From: Gerris lacustris
Taxonomy: Eukaryota > Arthropoda > Insecta > Hemiptera > Gerridae
Length of the DNA stretch: 64,000 nucleotides
Direction of reading: 5' to 3'
NCBI GenBank assembly: GCA_951217055.1
Contig: OX578280.1
Location: forward strand, 46,069,882-46,133,881
Every line of letters begins with the position of its first letter. The stretch's first letter is position 1. Positions 1-13,305 of the stretch are shown in pieces. Below the pieces are notes generated by a model. That model did not search any database. It had not been told where the DNA came from and saw only the letters and a list, made by a program, of their open reading frames with translations. Position numbers and translations under genes: made by a program.

Positions 1-478
1 AAATAAACAAAACAAAATAACACGTGGGACTAAGAATTTCGACACGTGTACCTCTTTCTTCTCTCCCCCCCCCCCTTCATTCTTACAACACCAAATAAAC
101 CAAAACACTTCCAAATCTACATTTAGACCCATATATTTTCTCCCCTCTATATACCGAAGGTAGTATAGAATTAGGGTTCTGACAACCAAACAACATAAAA
201 AATCCCCAAGGGGTATGAAAAAAAGAGTAAAATATATACTTCCTTATTTTTATTTTCTTAAAAAGGAACCAAACAACCCTGCGTTCCTTAACACAGGGAC
301 GAATAAAGAAAATAAATAAAAAATAACCCTAGGAAATCCTCTTCAGGTCTTTAGGGATTTTTATGTTCCAACCTCACTTACATTCTGTTTCGTCATCGTA
401 CTCGTAATTCTATTTTTTTTTTTTTTTTTTTGCTTTCTGCTCTTTTATTTCCTGGTATTACGTATATTAGACACACAT

Positions 479-559
<81 letters not shown>

Positions 560-1365
560 TATATTGTTTTTATGCAGAACATAGGCATTTGGATGTTACT
601 TGTACGAATGTAAGTGTAAGGTATTGTTGAGTTTTTCCTCGTGTATTTCATATAGGTTTTCCTTTAGGTACCCTTTTTATATATTATTTTCTTTTTGTTA
701 GCATCCCCAGTAAGTTTTTCCTGTTTCTCTGCAGTCTATTCACCTAAGCCATTTCCTCTAGAGACGACAGAACTTGCGCAAGTTTTTCTTCTCTTTGTAT
801 TTTTGTTTTTCTTTCTGATATTCCCCCCCCCCCCCGTTCTTTTTACCTAGTGAGTTCTCAAGAGTATAAGATGTTATCCTATTTGTCGGAGAACGACTTT
901 ACTCTCACAGTTACTCCTACTGCATTTCTACGTAGGCTGAAAAGAAAACTGATTTCCTTTCTCGCATTTTTTTGGGGAGAAAATTTTCTTTTTGTCACTT
1001 TAACACGACTTTTTCTTCGTATTTACGAGTTACGCATTGTCAGCAATTTTCCTGTTATCGGCTACATGTTAAAATATTCCACACTCTATTTTCTTTTATC
1101 ACGTTCTCAGTCTTTGTTTACTGTAATGATGATGATCATTTGGAATAGTATTGATATAATTGGAAAATAGTGATGATTATTACTAGAAATTCCACAGATT
1201 AGAATACGATTAGTTTGGTACTCCCTATTTCACTGCAAATGTGACAACTCCCAACTAATATCATGCTCTCTTATCTCTTATTCTTTTGGTTTTCTAATTA
1301 TAGTTATTAATTAATATGGTTATTGATTTATAAAATAAAAAACATCTAGGTCAAGAAAATGTACA
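1..1365. other. No gene seen
   Basis: AT-rich, with C, T and A homopolymer runs. The 106-codon open frame at 850 starts with GTG, has no recognisable domain and is probably chance. Confidence 0.6.
469..556. repeat. (CA)n-(TA)n microsatellite
   Basis: About 13 CA units followed by about 30 TA units. The open frame across it is an artefact. Confidence 0.95.
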
Positions 1366-1670
1366 GATTCAATATTCTTTTTTTCTTCTAAAACATAAGA
1401 AGGTAGGGTTAGCGAGATGCTGTCAAATAAAACACAGTTTAAGGTTTATGCTAACGTTTCGCTAAATTTATTAGCATCATCAGAACAAATACACAAAGTA
1501 TAACATAAAAATGATATAGATTGTATTTGCTCTGATGATGCTAACAAATTTAGCGAAACGTTAGCATAAATCTTAAACTGTATTATCCATTCCTTAAACT
1601 GTGTTTTATTTGACAGCATCTCGCTAACCCTACCTTCTTATGTTTTAGAAGAATAAAAGAATATTGAATC
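1366..1670. mobile_element. 305-bp palindromic (foldback) element with hammerhead-like motif
   Basis: GATTCAATATTCTTTT at 1366 returns inverted at 1670. The arms match closely apart from about 22 extra bases in the right arm, around an AT-rich centre of roughly 40 bp. Each arm holds CTGATGATG, a 5-bp stem-loop and CGAAACGTTAGC (minus 1450-1483, plus 1532-1565). No coding capacity, so probably a non-autonomous element. Confidence 0.85.
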
Positions 1671-1857
1671 CTATTACTTTTGATCTGTCACGAACTACCT
1701 TAATTATTCTAAAACAAAGTCAATCAAATAATATTAGTATGTTAATACAAAAGAAGATACAGGTATGCGTTTAAATAACAAATAAAAAGTAAAGACAATA
1801 ATAAACCAGAGCAATAATATTTGACTTAATAAAAAAAGGATAAAAGTGAGGTAATAA

Positions 1858-2440
1858 TAAAAATCGGTCCGAGACAACTCAAACTTTCTCATACTCAAGT
1901 TCATAATTACAATTACGTAGCCCAGAGTATTCCATTTATTAGATTTCGAATTTTCGTAGGTACATTTAATCCAATTAACATTTTATGGATTATGGGGCAG
2001 CGCCCCATAATTTACAGCTAAAACTCATTTCTCGATTTCTCCTCGGGGTATGATTTTTCTGAACATGTATATTGTATATGCTAAAGTTAGTGAAAATCAG
2101 CCAAGAAGGCTCCACGCGTCTGTATAGACGACAGATAGACATTTTTTAAAAACCAATTATTTTTGGACTTAAGGGACCTCAAAACGCGTAAATCCATCAA
2201 AATCGAATTTTCGCACCATCACAACACATTCTCTGAATGAAAAAGTAAAAAATATATGCCGGGTCCTAAATAGGAAATAAGGATATGCTAAAACTGAATA
2301 TAAAGAAAGCATCAAGTGCAGTAAATAATTCAACGAGTGAATCCTTCGAGACAGGATGTAAAAAGGGAAAAAAGGACCTGTGGGGTAGGAAAAGATCTTA
2401 GAGAAGGACAGGTATTCCAAGGGATACTCGGGAGTACTGA
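1858..2440 (-). mobile_element. Family A repeat copy (CTTTCTCAT ends)
   Basis: On the minus strand this aligns with the full copy at 57905: ATCGGTCCGAGACAACTC at one end, then CTCGATTT.TCCTCGGGGTATGATTTTTCTG, AGACGACAGA and a GGACCTCAAAACG block at the other. The section with the B-box-like motif is deleted. Confidence 0.8.
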
Positions 2441-3802
2441 GTTAGGCACGTGCTTACTTGGAAATAGGACATGGGGACAATAGAGTGCGGACCAAGACCT
2501 GAGTTATAGACCTTTAGCCAAGGAGCTTCTTAGCATTCCTACCGGGAATAACCACTTCCTCACCCAGGTTAGGGTAACCACGCAACGACTAAAGTTATGG
2601 ACAGCTTACCTTTGCATACCTTACTTGCATGGGACTTGGCCAAATTCTAACTTTTGAAACCAAAGAACCACTTTTAAATCTCCTCACCAAGTTTGGACTT
2701 CACCGGCTAAGTTGGTACATTCATCATACCTGTGAAGGACATAGAACTTCCACCCATTCTTCAGTCTTATAACCCTTTATGACTTAGAAATATGAGAATA
2801 CTACCCACTTTAAGTGAAGCTCAACGCTCATGCAAATAAATATAATGTAAGCTTTGCGATTCTAAGCTTTCAAATTTATAGTGTAGAAAAAAAATAATAA
2901 AAAAGTCAGTACCCAATCTCTTTGGAAAAAATTAATTTATTAAACTCGAAATTAATAAATAAAAAATAACATAAATTAAAAATAATATACATACACACAC
3001 AAATACACACACATATATATATATACAATTAAAAATATATATAACTAGAAATTTCATCAAAAATACACATTCTGTGAAATTTTCAGCCTTCTAGGTGGTT
3101 GGAAAGTGAGTTAAAAATGTATACTAAACAAGCGACGTTAAATAAAAGCGTGTAAAAAAAACTCGTTATTCAAATTTATCATTTTAATAACGTTTTCTTA
3201 AAATTTTATTAAAGCTTATAAGTTAGTTTTTTTATTTAATAAAGTAGAGTTTATTTTCAATTATTTGTTTAAAATAAGAAGCAAAAAATAAAAATAAAAA
3301 TGAGGCGAAGAACAAAACATAAACAAAAAAAAGGAATTAAAAAAATAATTGTTGTTTACTTTTTTCTAAAAATGAAAAAAAGAAAGTAAGTCCCTTTTTT
3401 AAGGAAAGAAATTCATCAATCATCCAAAAAAACAAAAAACCGACTTTTGAATAGAAAATGTAGTGTAGACAGAATAAGAGAAAAGGGAGAAATGCAAAAA
3501 TTATTATCTTTGAGGCCAAAACAATCAGAAGAGGGTTTTGAACTACTCCCTGGTAGAAAAAGAAAGTACAAACGAAGAAAAAATATTAAAATATATATTC
3601 TTGAGTAATAATCCTGAATAAAAGATGCAGCAGGGAAAAAAAAGTGAGCAAAAGAAGGATGGTTGATGAGATATTCATTTCTTATATTTTTTTATTCATT
3701 ACTTTTAAAATTTAATCTTAAGGGCGTGGCAACACTGAATAAACTAAAGATGTATTTTATCCTTTAATATTATAGTGATATAAATAATTTAAATTTGCTT
3801 TT
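2441..3802. other. No gene seen
   Basis: Diverse AT-rich DNA with a short CA/TA run near 2990-3030 and A-rich stretches near 3270-3400. Nothing recognised. Confidence 0.6.
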
Positions 3803-4690
3803 TTGCTCCCAAGCTTACCGAACTTAGAAAGAAGTTATGTAATCGATCTGAAGATCGAATATTTTTCACACCTCCGACTTCAAAAATGCCAGGATAGAAA
3901 TCTGCTTCAGACATCAGGAAACGATTTTGGTCTGTCTGTATGTCGTTCAATTTTTGCGAACCAACATATCGTAAAAACTAAACATCCAATTTTAATTAAA
4001 TTTAGATGGTAGGTCCAAATTAATTGTCGGCCTATATTATAAGTTTCAACCATCTCCGCCCATTTGTTTCTCTTCCACAGCCGCACAAACATACGAGTGC
4101 ATTAAATTTTCTTTAAAAGTACTTAAATAATAATTTTGATATAAGTGAAATTTTCTGCCAATAAGTGTTGCACATAGCTTCCTCACGTCTCATTACGAAT
4201 AGTTTAATGATTGTAGGTATCAATTTAGCAAACTTTAATGAACGCCGACTGAAATTAATTTGGCGCTATCTGCGGGCTACTTATGAATATATAGCTGTAA
4301 ATAATATATATTTATGCACTTGTGGAAGAGAAACAAATGGGCACAGAAGGTTGAAACTTAAATGAGCTAATTATAACCAACAATCCAAATTTTTATTCAA
4401 GTCCAACCAGTAGTTTTTAAGATATGTTAGTTCGCAAAAATTGAGCGACAGACAGACACGGGACCGAAAATGTTCCATGGTGTCTGAAACGTATACCTGA
4501 CTTGTATTTTTTTGAAATCAGAGATAAATAAAAATTTAGTTATTTAGAGCAATTTTAGCTTCAATTGCCATCAGTAAGCTCGGGATAAACAATTAAATAA
4601 ATTAAACAATATTGTGTAGTAAAAGCATAACAACGACAAATTATACGCGATATGAAGAGAGGAAGCCATGTGTCACGCACTAATTGGCAA
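3803..4690. mobile_element. Cluster of three family B copies in opposite orientations
   Basis: A minus-strand 3' part (3803-4100), a plus-strand copy (4153-4540) starting TGCCAATAAGTGTTGCACATAGCTTCCTC-like, and a minus-strand 5' part (4561-4690). The first two are head to head with their 3' ends outward, giving an imperfect palindrome. Shared words include GGAAGAGAAACAAATGGG and GACAGACAGACACGGGAC. Confidence 0.75.
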
Positions 4691-6799
4691 ACAAACGTAA
4701 ATTTCAATTTTTTATGTACACAGGAACATAATTTATTTAACATAAATTCAGGAAAATAATCAAATGCCCAATTTTTTTTTAAGGTGCTTGATCAAAAACA
4801 TACTCGTATATATTTATCTTAAGGGGAGAATCAGGCAAATTCCACATGTCCCATACTAATGATAAATCTAAATAATTGAATTACATACTAACAACATATT
4901 ATGTGTGTGAGGTTACTATATTCTTTAATTCGTAGTATATTAAAAATGAGGGAAAAGAATGCAATGATAAACGAACACACTACAACACTGTAAATCATTG
5001 TTTATATTTACGTGAGTAAGTACGAAGAAAAGACAACAAAAGTAAAGGAGAGTTACAAAAAAGGATGGAGAGAGAGAGAGAGATTTGTTTACGTTCGTTT
5101 GATTCTTTTATACACTCATTACTCTCCTCTAGAATCTAGACAACTTAATCTTGCTTCCAGGTAACATGTAACAAAAAAACACTGTAGAAAACCTAGTTTG
5201 TAAATGCTGGAAGTGACTAAAGAAAGCTCGATGTGTAAGATCCGAGACTAGAAATAACCTGGCAGTAGGTAACATTGAGTCAAGGGGAGGTAAAACTAAA
5301 AACAGATTCAGGATTACCACCACCCGGAAATATAAACATCAAAGGATTTCTTTTTAAAAATAGAACTTGAAACTCAGAACCGACTAAAGGAAGATTTAAC
5401 TAAAATAAAGGTTAGGTTATTTTTGTTTATTCATTTTTAAAAAAAAAATTAAGTCGTCAAAGAAATCGTGTAAGAATCGTTGAAATCGTGTGTGATTATG
5501 GTTAGTTCAATACTGTTTAACTAAATTAATAGTTTTATTTAAATAAAAATTATATCTCTTCTAAGGAAAATTTTAAAATTTTAGATTGAAGTTAGGCGAA
5601 ACATTATTGTGCTAATACAGTCCAGGAGATAGCGTGCAAAAAATTGTCTGACTAACATCAACATCAAGCTAGAATTTTGAGTATAAGGTTATCTTTTGGT
5701 GCCTTTTAAGAATGTGTGTCAAATATTACTCCCAATCAAAGAGGTCACCTATAAAATGACGAATACCATTAAGTTGATTTTTGGTCTATTAACTAATTTC
5801 GTACTCAGGATCATGAAAGTCACATTGTCCACCATAAAGGGCGGGACAAGGCCGCTCTCCAACGGTTTATTTTTTTTTCAAATGCCTATTGCCAAGCTAT
5901 GTCCCACAGATGAACTTAGCAAACCACACATTTACCACACATATTGACCACAGATTTACTTATACACAAAATTCTAGTTTGATCCACATTTGAAAAACTA
6001 GTGTTAGCGATAGCCAATATTATAATTATATTAAGACTAATATTTTTATTAAGATTAATCACTTTATTTTCTCCGCATAATAATGCGAAACCAATCATAT
6101 CCTTAAACATACATAATAAATTACTTAAATTTGACTAACAGGAATGAAGCCATAGTTTAAATAAAAAAAGTATTGATTTCGTAAATATATTTTTCCAATA
6201 AAATGTGAAACCATAAAAAAAAGAAAAATGTAGCCAGGGCGGCTCAAAGTTTCCCTGTTCTATCTCCTATCAAACTCTCGCCCTTTATACGCTTTTCATA
6301 ATTGAAAACCCCCCACACTTTTTTTTGCTTTTGCAATGTTTTTTAGCAAAGGAGGAAAAAGCTCGTTTTGATATCACTTCGGTTTTTTTATTTATTTATT
6401 TTTTAAAAAAAAGCTTTCCTCTTTATTTCTATTGCGGTAACCCCTCCCCCCCCCCCCCCCCCCACCCATCTTTAGAAAAAAAATTCAGAAGAAGGGATTG
6501 ATTGAACCCCTCTCACAAACCCACAATCACACAAAGTGATTGAGGTGTAACGAGGTAAGTGATTGATATATTTGTTATTGCATTTCCCAATCTCGTTTAA
6601 ACCAAATCCTCATTCTACGAACTAGTTACGAATTCACGTTTTGGTAAAGTCATAGAAACCAAAATTAAGTTAATTTCAAAAATTGCTTCTTCTTTTTTTA
6701 TATATCATACGAATGTAGGCTTCAAATATACATATTTATTAATTTATTTACGTCAAAAATACATCAAACATATCAAAAAACTTTATAATAAATATGTAG

Positions 6800-6835
<36 letters not shown>

Positions 6836-8339
6836 AATGACGATATCAAAAACAAAAAACTAAATGGTTCCATTTTAAAGGGAATAAAAATAAATTGTTT
6901 ACATGAGAATAAATCAAATAAATAAATATTCATTATTCACTTACTACTGTATCTAAATAAAAAAAAATAAAACTCTACTTAATTCAAAACGTTTTTAAAT
7001 TAATCAAAGAAATATAAGAGGATTGCAAGAGGTAAATAAAAAGAGTATTTTGTTATGTATAAGCAACGTGATCAAAAATTATATTTAATATTTATAATCA
7101 TAATCATAATAACTCTAAAATTTGATAGTGTTTTTATAACGGTTGTTTAATAGAGTCTATGTACACAGTTTCAGCTTTATTAGATAAATGGAAGAGGAAT
7201 GAGTCCTCCAAAGAGTTTGACGACAACCAGCCCCACACAAACAAATAAAATCGAAACTAATATGAAGGAGTTTGAAATACATATAAAAAAATAGCATTAA
7301 ATGTTAATTAGGGATATGAATATAAAATTAAAAGATTTACCTCGACAAGGGTAATAAAGAGAATGAAGAGAGGCGGAGGACAGCATGAGTAGTTGTCCGC
7401 GTAGTACTTTCTATCTCTGTCGTCTGTAAGGAACTCATCAGCTATCATCTGTACCATCCTGTAAAACACACCATTCAAATCCAACTATTAGTCAAATTAT
7501 AAAATAATTATCAAACGTTGAGTTAAATGCAACTAAAACATCTGTTCATTGTTAAACCCATAATATATTGATGTTGCAAACATCGTTCAATAATTTAACA
7601 AACATCGTATCTCTCCAATTTTACTCCTAACTGAATAAGATTGGAGAGGTACGATGTGCATTCCTTTCCCTTTTCTACTAAAGGGAATGCATCTCAAGTG
7701 TTCAGTCTCTCTAGATCCACGGATCTACAAATTCATCATCTCACTTTTTTCTACGTGCTAAGTGTTTATATTTGAGTAAACTCCTACTGACTAACCTAGT
7801 GTGCACTTAGCGACTGTAGAGTACCCAACCGTACCGGCATCCCGTCTGTTATTACTAACTCTGAATACAACAGGTGTTGTACTGGTCTACTCTTATCTTA
7901 TTGTCAGCTTCCTTAATCACGTGCTTGAAGTCTTCCGACATACCACCCAACACCGGCAGCGTGTTTCGGGGCCGGGCGAGTTATCACCCACCTTAGGCCC
8001 ACAGCACACGGAGCTACTCAAAAGAAATTGATCAAATTGAAGTGATTGACGCAACTCACTAAACAGTCCACTATGAGTCACAACCTTTGTAATTGAATGG
8101 GATACTGATACTACAGACAGCGTCCAGACACTAGCAACCTGTCGACTCGCAAATGACTTGAGTCACCTAGTTTCTCATTCGGTTGAATACAATGTGTTTA
8201 TTGCTATTTGATACTCGTAACGTAACATTGAATCATAGATGTCTTTGCGTTTACCTCTATAGTGCGAAATATGGAACTAAAGTGAAAACCAAGCTATCTC
8301 TTGTCATATACCAACTTCCTGATACTATATTAAGAGCGT
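4691..8339. other. No gene seen
   Basis: AT-rich. It contains a poly(C) run (about 6446-6463), a poly(T) run (about 6801-6831) and the hairpins at 7613-7691. The stretch 7700-8180 is a little richer in G+C but shows no recognisable protein. Confidence 0.55.
7613..7691. repeat. Two adjacent hairpins
   Basis: CATCGTATCTCTCCAA (7613) pairs with TTGGAGAGGTACGATG (7641-7656) with one mismatch; directly after it TGCATTCCTTT pairs with AAGGGAATGCA (7681-7691) less perfectly. Function unknown; possibly the end of a mobile element. Confidence 0.55.
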
Positions 8340-8765
8340 CATATTTTTCCACTGTAACAGTAAATGGCGAACGTTATCGTGACATTTAACCACAATTAGT
8401 TGGTTTTTGCCTTCCCTTGAAAATATGGACATTGAAGACCTTTGGTTCCAACAAGATGGTGCAACCTGCCCCACTTTAAATGAAACTCTCGCTATAATCC
8501 AAGAAGCTTTTCCAGGACGAGTGATGGCCCTCCGAAGTGACCAGGAGTGGCTTGCAAGGTCCTGTGAGCTTACCCTGTCGAAAGTGTACGCCAACAATCC
8601 ATGTCTGAACAACTGATGGGAGAAATCATTAGCATCATCGCCAATATTGATCTGTGAGCAGGTGCTATGTCTGTGAGCAGGTTATTGGAAATTTTGTTGA
8701 GCGCGTTCATGCATGCCGACTTAATAAGGTGATCATATGCCTGATATTGTTTTTCATTATCAAAT
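8340..8765 (+). pseudogene. Mariner/Tc1-type transposase remnant
   Basis: Three frames together resemble the C-terminal half of an insect IS630/Tc1/mariner transposase. TVTVNGERYRD comes first, then in another frame ENMDIEDLWFQQDGATC, FPGRVM and RSCELTL, then CEQVIGNFVERVHACRLNK, then in yet another frame MPDIVFHYQ. The catalytic Asp of QQDGA is present, but the block holding the third acidic residue is shortened and stops and frameshifts separate the pieces. No flanking inverted repeats were recognised. Clearly dead. Confidence 0.85.
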
Positions 8766-9834
8766 CGGAGATGGTGCTTATAATGAATATATAAATATAT
8801 ATACATTTTCGTTAACATTTGACGGGTGTATTCACTTTTTAAAAGTTGCGTTCTTTTCTTGTCTTAGCGGACTTTGAACGTTTAAATCTATTCCCTCCTC
8901 GCAATGCTAATTTTCTTTCACTCTCTCTCTATTTATCTTGGTTTATTTTTGGCTCCCTTGTCATTTTTAAAAAAGGCCCTAATAAGGTATAAATTAATGA
9001 ACTTAATTATATATATATATGAATGAGTAAATAAGAATGTAGTTACTACTACCAAATATGATAATTGTAAAAACGATAATTCTTTGACGTGGCAAGCTAA
9101 AGAATTGATTAAGACATTGTAATAATAAATATAAATATGTAGTAATAATAAATAAATAGTAGGGGGCGTTAGTTAAACATTTATGCGACATTTCATCTCT
9201 ACAATACTAAGTTTTACTTATGACTGATAAAAGGGGAGAAATGACCAAATAAAAGCCAAATCCTTTTTCTGCTCTTTCGTTTAAAAAATACCTCGATTTT
9301 TTGCTACTTAAAATGAAATCTTTTGATTCGGAGATTCAACTTTTTGGTAATTATTTTGGGAATAATGTTTTGCTTCTTATTCACTTTTATCCCTGACTCA
9401 GTGTTGTAGTTAAAAGTCAAGAGCTAAGAGTTTTTTTTTTTTTACTCAGGCTTTTGTTTAACTTTTTCTTTTTTTTATTCCTTCTTCTGCTTAAATAGAT
9501 TGATTATTCTTCTTATTACTTGTAAAAGTTAAAAAAACTTTTATATAAGACTTTTTTTGTGAAATTCTTTTCTTCATCTTTTCCCTAATTCTTTTTCGTC
9601 CTGAGTCCTTTCTTCTGCCATTAAAATTCCATTTTTCTTAAACTTTCAAAAAAACTCATTCTATTGTATATACATGTATACACACCTATTATGGTTTTTT
9701 TAAAGCTTCCATGTCTTTATTTAAAAGACACCCAATAAGGTTTTGTAAATTAATGAAGTTAAGTTTTTGTTTTTATTAAGTTGAATATAATTAAATTAAA
9801 AAAAAAGATTCAGTTATGAAACTTACACTTTAGG

Positions 9835-10005
9835 TATATTTAGATAAAACGCATTGTGATTTGGCGTTCAAAATTAATTTTTACATTTTTATGGCTTTAC
9901 ACGTTTTAAGTTAACCCCTGAGTTCAAAAAAGTATTTTATAAAAATGTCAGGTTCGATTCCCCGTCGGAGAGGAATCATTTGTATGATTCGTTTTGATAG
10001 TAACG
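9835..10005 (+). mobile_element. Short internally deleted family A copy
   Basis: TTACACGTTTTAAGTTAACC, then CCTGAGTTCAAAAAAGTA, joins directly to GTCAGGTTCGATTCCCC. The two parts are far apart in the full copy at 57905, so the middle is lost. GGTTCGATTCC matches the tRNA B-box consensus. Confidence 0.65.
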
Positions 10006-10129
10006 TTTAACAATTAAACGTCACCATAAAACCTGAAACAAGTAAAAAATAGAAACGCTGGAAAAAGTAATTATGTACTTGAATAAGGGAAAGTTTAGTA
10101 CGTGTTGTATCGGATAGATGTTTCACTTT

Positions 10130-13100
10130 TAAACGTAACACAAAGCTTATTAAAAGTGAAAAATAAACATAAGCCGAAAAGGCAAAACATTTGTTTACTA
10201 ATATAAACATGCATTGGGAATTGGTACACTGTTTATCATATAGTATAGGCAATCATTGATTGGTTTAAACCCATTAGTGTTTAACAGCATCATTGTTTTA
10301 TAAAAAAAATTAAAGGTGAGTTTGCTCATTTGTTAAATTAAAGATAACACTGATTTTCGCAGATATAATGTTAATATAAACAGTGGCATTACTTTTGTTA
10401 TATTAAGATACAGTAACATGTAGTAAAGTAGAAGCGAAAACGAACTATTAACTAGCATTTTTTTTTTTAATTAATGAAATATCTGTTTGGAGAGGTAAAA
10501 CCCTTTTAAAACGCAATTCAAATGGGGCTAAAAGCAGAGATTCGAGTTTCGATTCTAACTGCCGAAATGCATTTTTTATCTGTTTCTTTCTTTTCTCTTT
10601 AAAAATATTTATGAAAAAACAAAACTGTTGTAAAGTCAACTTAATATTTTTTCTATTTAGACTTTGCTAATCCAAGTTCATTAACTGATTTAAATTCCTG
10701 CTTGAAGTCCTTCAAATCTTCAAATGCCTAATATAATGGGATCTTACTGAAGTTAATTTTCAGAGATGGTGGCTAAACTGGAAGCCTAGATGTAGCAGTA
10801 AGGCAGTAAGGAAATAGTTCAAGACCTCACCGCATGAGTCAACGACTCGAGAAATTGGTTCCATCTCTAATTTCCTTGGGGCTCCCTTTTTAGGGTCGTT
10901 TCTCTGCTTCCCTTAGGGAAAACACGCTAACCTCAGCAAATATGCCAACTTGCCTTTAAGGAAATATATATCAAAGTATTTTAAGCAAATATCATCAAAG
11001 TATTTTCTTTCTCTGAGAAGGTTAAAACAAAGTAAGCTATTTTAAATCAAATCCAAAGAAAATTGTGCAGTTTGAATTAAAGGGCTCTGTGTCTGCAGTA
11101 AATTTACCCCAATAATTAAAACAACTATAAGAATTAGCGATAGTGAAATTAATAAACCTTGAGGATAGCAACGATCAGTCGAGAATTATAAATTGACGAC
11201 ATCGAGAATCAGTCAAAAATAAAAAGTCAGCGATAAATAAGGACAGCGAGGAATAGTCAAGTATAAAAATTGAGGAGATGGAGGATCAGTTGAGAATAAA
11301 AATTGAGGATATCGAAGAAGAGTCAAAAATAAAAAATGAGGATAGCGAGGATTTTCTGTCACACAAAAAAAAACATGAAAAATGTGACGTCCTTAAATAT
11401 GTATACTACTAGGAAGTTAGGATATAACAGGAGGTTGATCGGTTTTCAATTTTGTTTTATTTAACAGTAATCAATTTCGCCAATAGAAGCCCCGTTTTTC
11501 TTTGTATTTATTAAAAATGATTATGTTCCACAAAATGCTCAGTAGAAAATTAGACAACAAATTTCATACTGTTTCGTTAAATTTAGAAAAACGTCGAAAT
11601 TTAATTTCTAACTTAATATAAATTAGAAGTGAAATGGGCCGTTTTGAATTAATTATAATGCAGAACCGTATCCAAAATCGTATCCAAAATTAATTTAGAT
11701 GGCCATGAATGTCAAAGTGAGACATGTAAATGTCACACCCAATAGTAAATGAATCAGTAGATCCAGACGTAAAACGGACTTGATAGATTTCTAAATAAAT
11801 TAACATAGAACCTTGCACCTGATGTTGAGTTCATGTTAGCGGTTTATTTTCAAATTAAATTAAATCTTTGTGTCAATACAACCCCTATATTTGCTCTTAC
11901 ATTGCTTTTGGGAGATGTTAAATTGTTTAAAATTGTATAATTTAAAGAAAAAAAATCAGTTTAAAAGGGTGCTGCTATAAATATGCTGGTCTGCTAATGT
12001 GAAGTGTTACCGTTAAAAATAACGCACAGTATCTCATTTCCACAACTAAGGACATCCTCAGCAATATTGAACATCGGGATGTTCCAAACACCAAACGTTG
12101 GTTCAAGTGGGTACGAGTACTACCACTCGGTTACGCCTTACCCCGATTCATAATGTACAAGGTGTTTCAGCAATAGTGTATAACTTTTTTTATTATATTT
12201 TTTTTTGTTTTTAAAGATAGAAATAAAAAAGCTGTAAATTGCGACTTGTGTCTTTTTTGTTTAGTTTAGTTTTCTAATATATTCTCTATTTTCAGGAGGA
12301 AAAAATAAAAATATAAATCTATCTGCTCTAATTTAAAAATAGAAAGTTCGAGTCATTTTCGACGAAACAACTGATCAAAAAAAAAAAACAATGGACACCA
12401 TATTTAAATTACTACACTTAAATAAATAATACAAGGCTTAATTTCAAAAAAAAATTCTTTCTATCTTAAAAAACCAGAAGATACATGGGTGATGCACAAT
12501 TACTCGGACATGCTGTGTATTTTCTTTTATTTTTTAGATTCAAATGTTTGCATTGAATTTTAAAAATAAAATAAAACATTAAGCGATTATTGCCCCTGAT
12601 AACTTGAGTCGTTATATTGAGTTAACTAATTAAGCGTCGACGGCGCCACAGTTCATGGACTAGCGCGTCCATGTACCGCTAACGATCCATAGCTCACAGA
12701 TCAGCCAACTGTAATTATTAAACCAGGAGGCCTAATTAACAACTTTTTATACCATTATTTTTTTAAGGTTTTTGTTTAACTTTATACGTAATTAGCTTTA
12801 ATGATAAATTACCTTTTCAGTTTGTTACAAACATAGAAATATATGTATATATAAATTATACTGATAATATTAAATAACAATATTGAATTATTTACATTAT
12901 ACCAATATACGACACTCAACACTATACAGTAACAGTGTTGCGGGCTTAGCAGAACCCCCAAGTCGTTTATTTTATTTTAATGTTTGAGTAATGTCAATGT
13001 GTCATATTTTTCATTTATAATTTAAATTCTGTGAATATTTCTTTTTACCAGATACAGACTACGATTGTCAGTTACAGATCTAAGATTCAGATTGTTATAT

Positions 13101-13303
13101 TAAAGTAGATTTGCTTTCGTCTGCGTTAAAAGGATTTTCATTATTTAATTAAACTATTCGCACTGGCTAGATTCGGCCAGCGACAAACAGTACATGAAAA
13201 ACTTAAAGTATAACTGAATACGGTTATACTTTTGGCAGCTTAGTTTGTTTTCTAAGTAACATTTATCTCACAAAAAACGAAATCTTTCTTTAGATCTTAT
13301 ACA
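10130..13303. other. No gene seen apart from the minisatellite at 11159
   Basis: A short perfect hairpin CATGGAC-TAGCGC-GTCCATG lies near 12654-12673. Other open frames are short and AT-rich. Confidence 0.55.
11159..11356 (+). repeat. Minisatellite of about 34 bp
   Basis: About six diverged units on the pattern TTGAGGATAGCGAGGATCAG followed by TCGAGAATAAAAA. Units of 33-34 bp, one of them longer. Confidence 0.75.
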
Positions 13304-13305
13304 TT

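Noticed and set aside
850..1170. 106-codon open frame
   Set aside because: Starts with GTG, no recognisable domain, phenylalanine- and leucine-rich as expected from T-rich DNA, no splice or promoter context.
9948..9985. tRNA 3' half (GGTTCGATTCC)
   Set aside because: No cloverleaf, A box or acceptor stem upstream; the context matches family A.
13291..13293. TAG in frame with the retrotransposon protein
   Set aside because: It overlaps the edge of the 5' target-site duplication, outside the element, so it is not a mutation of the element's ORF.
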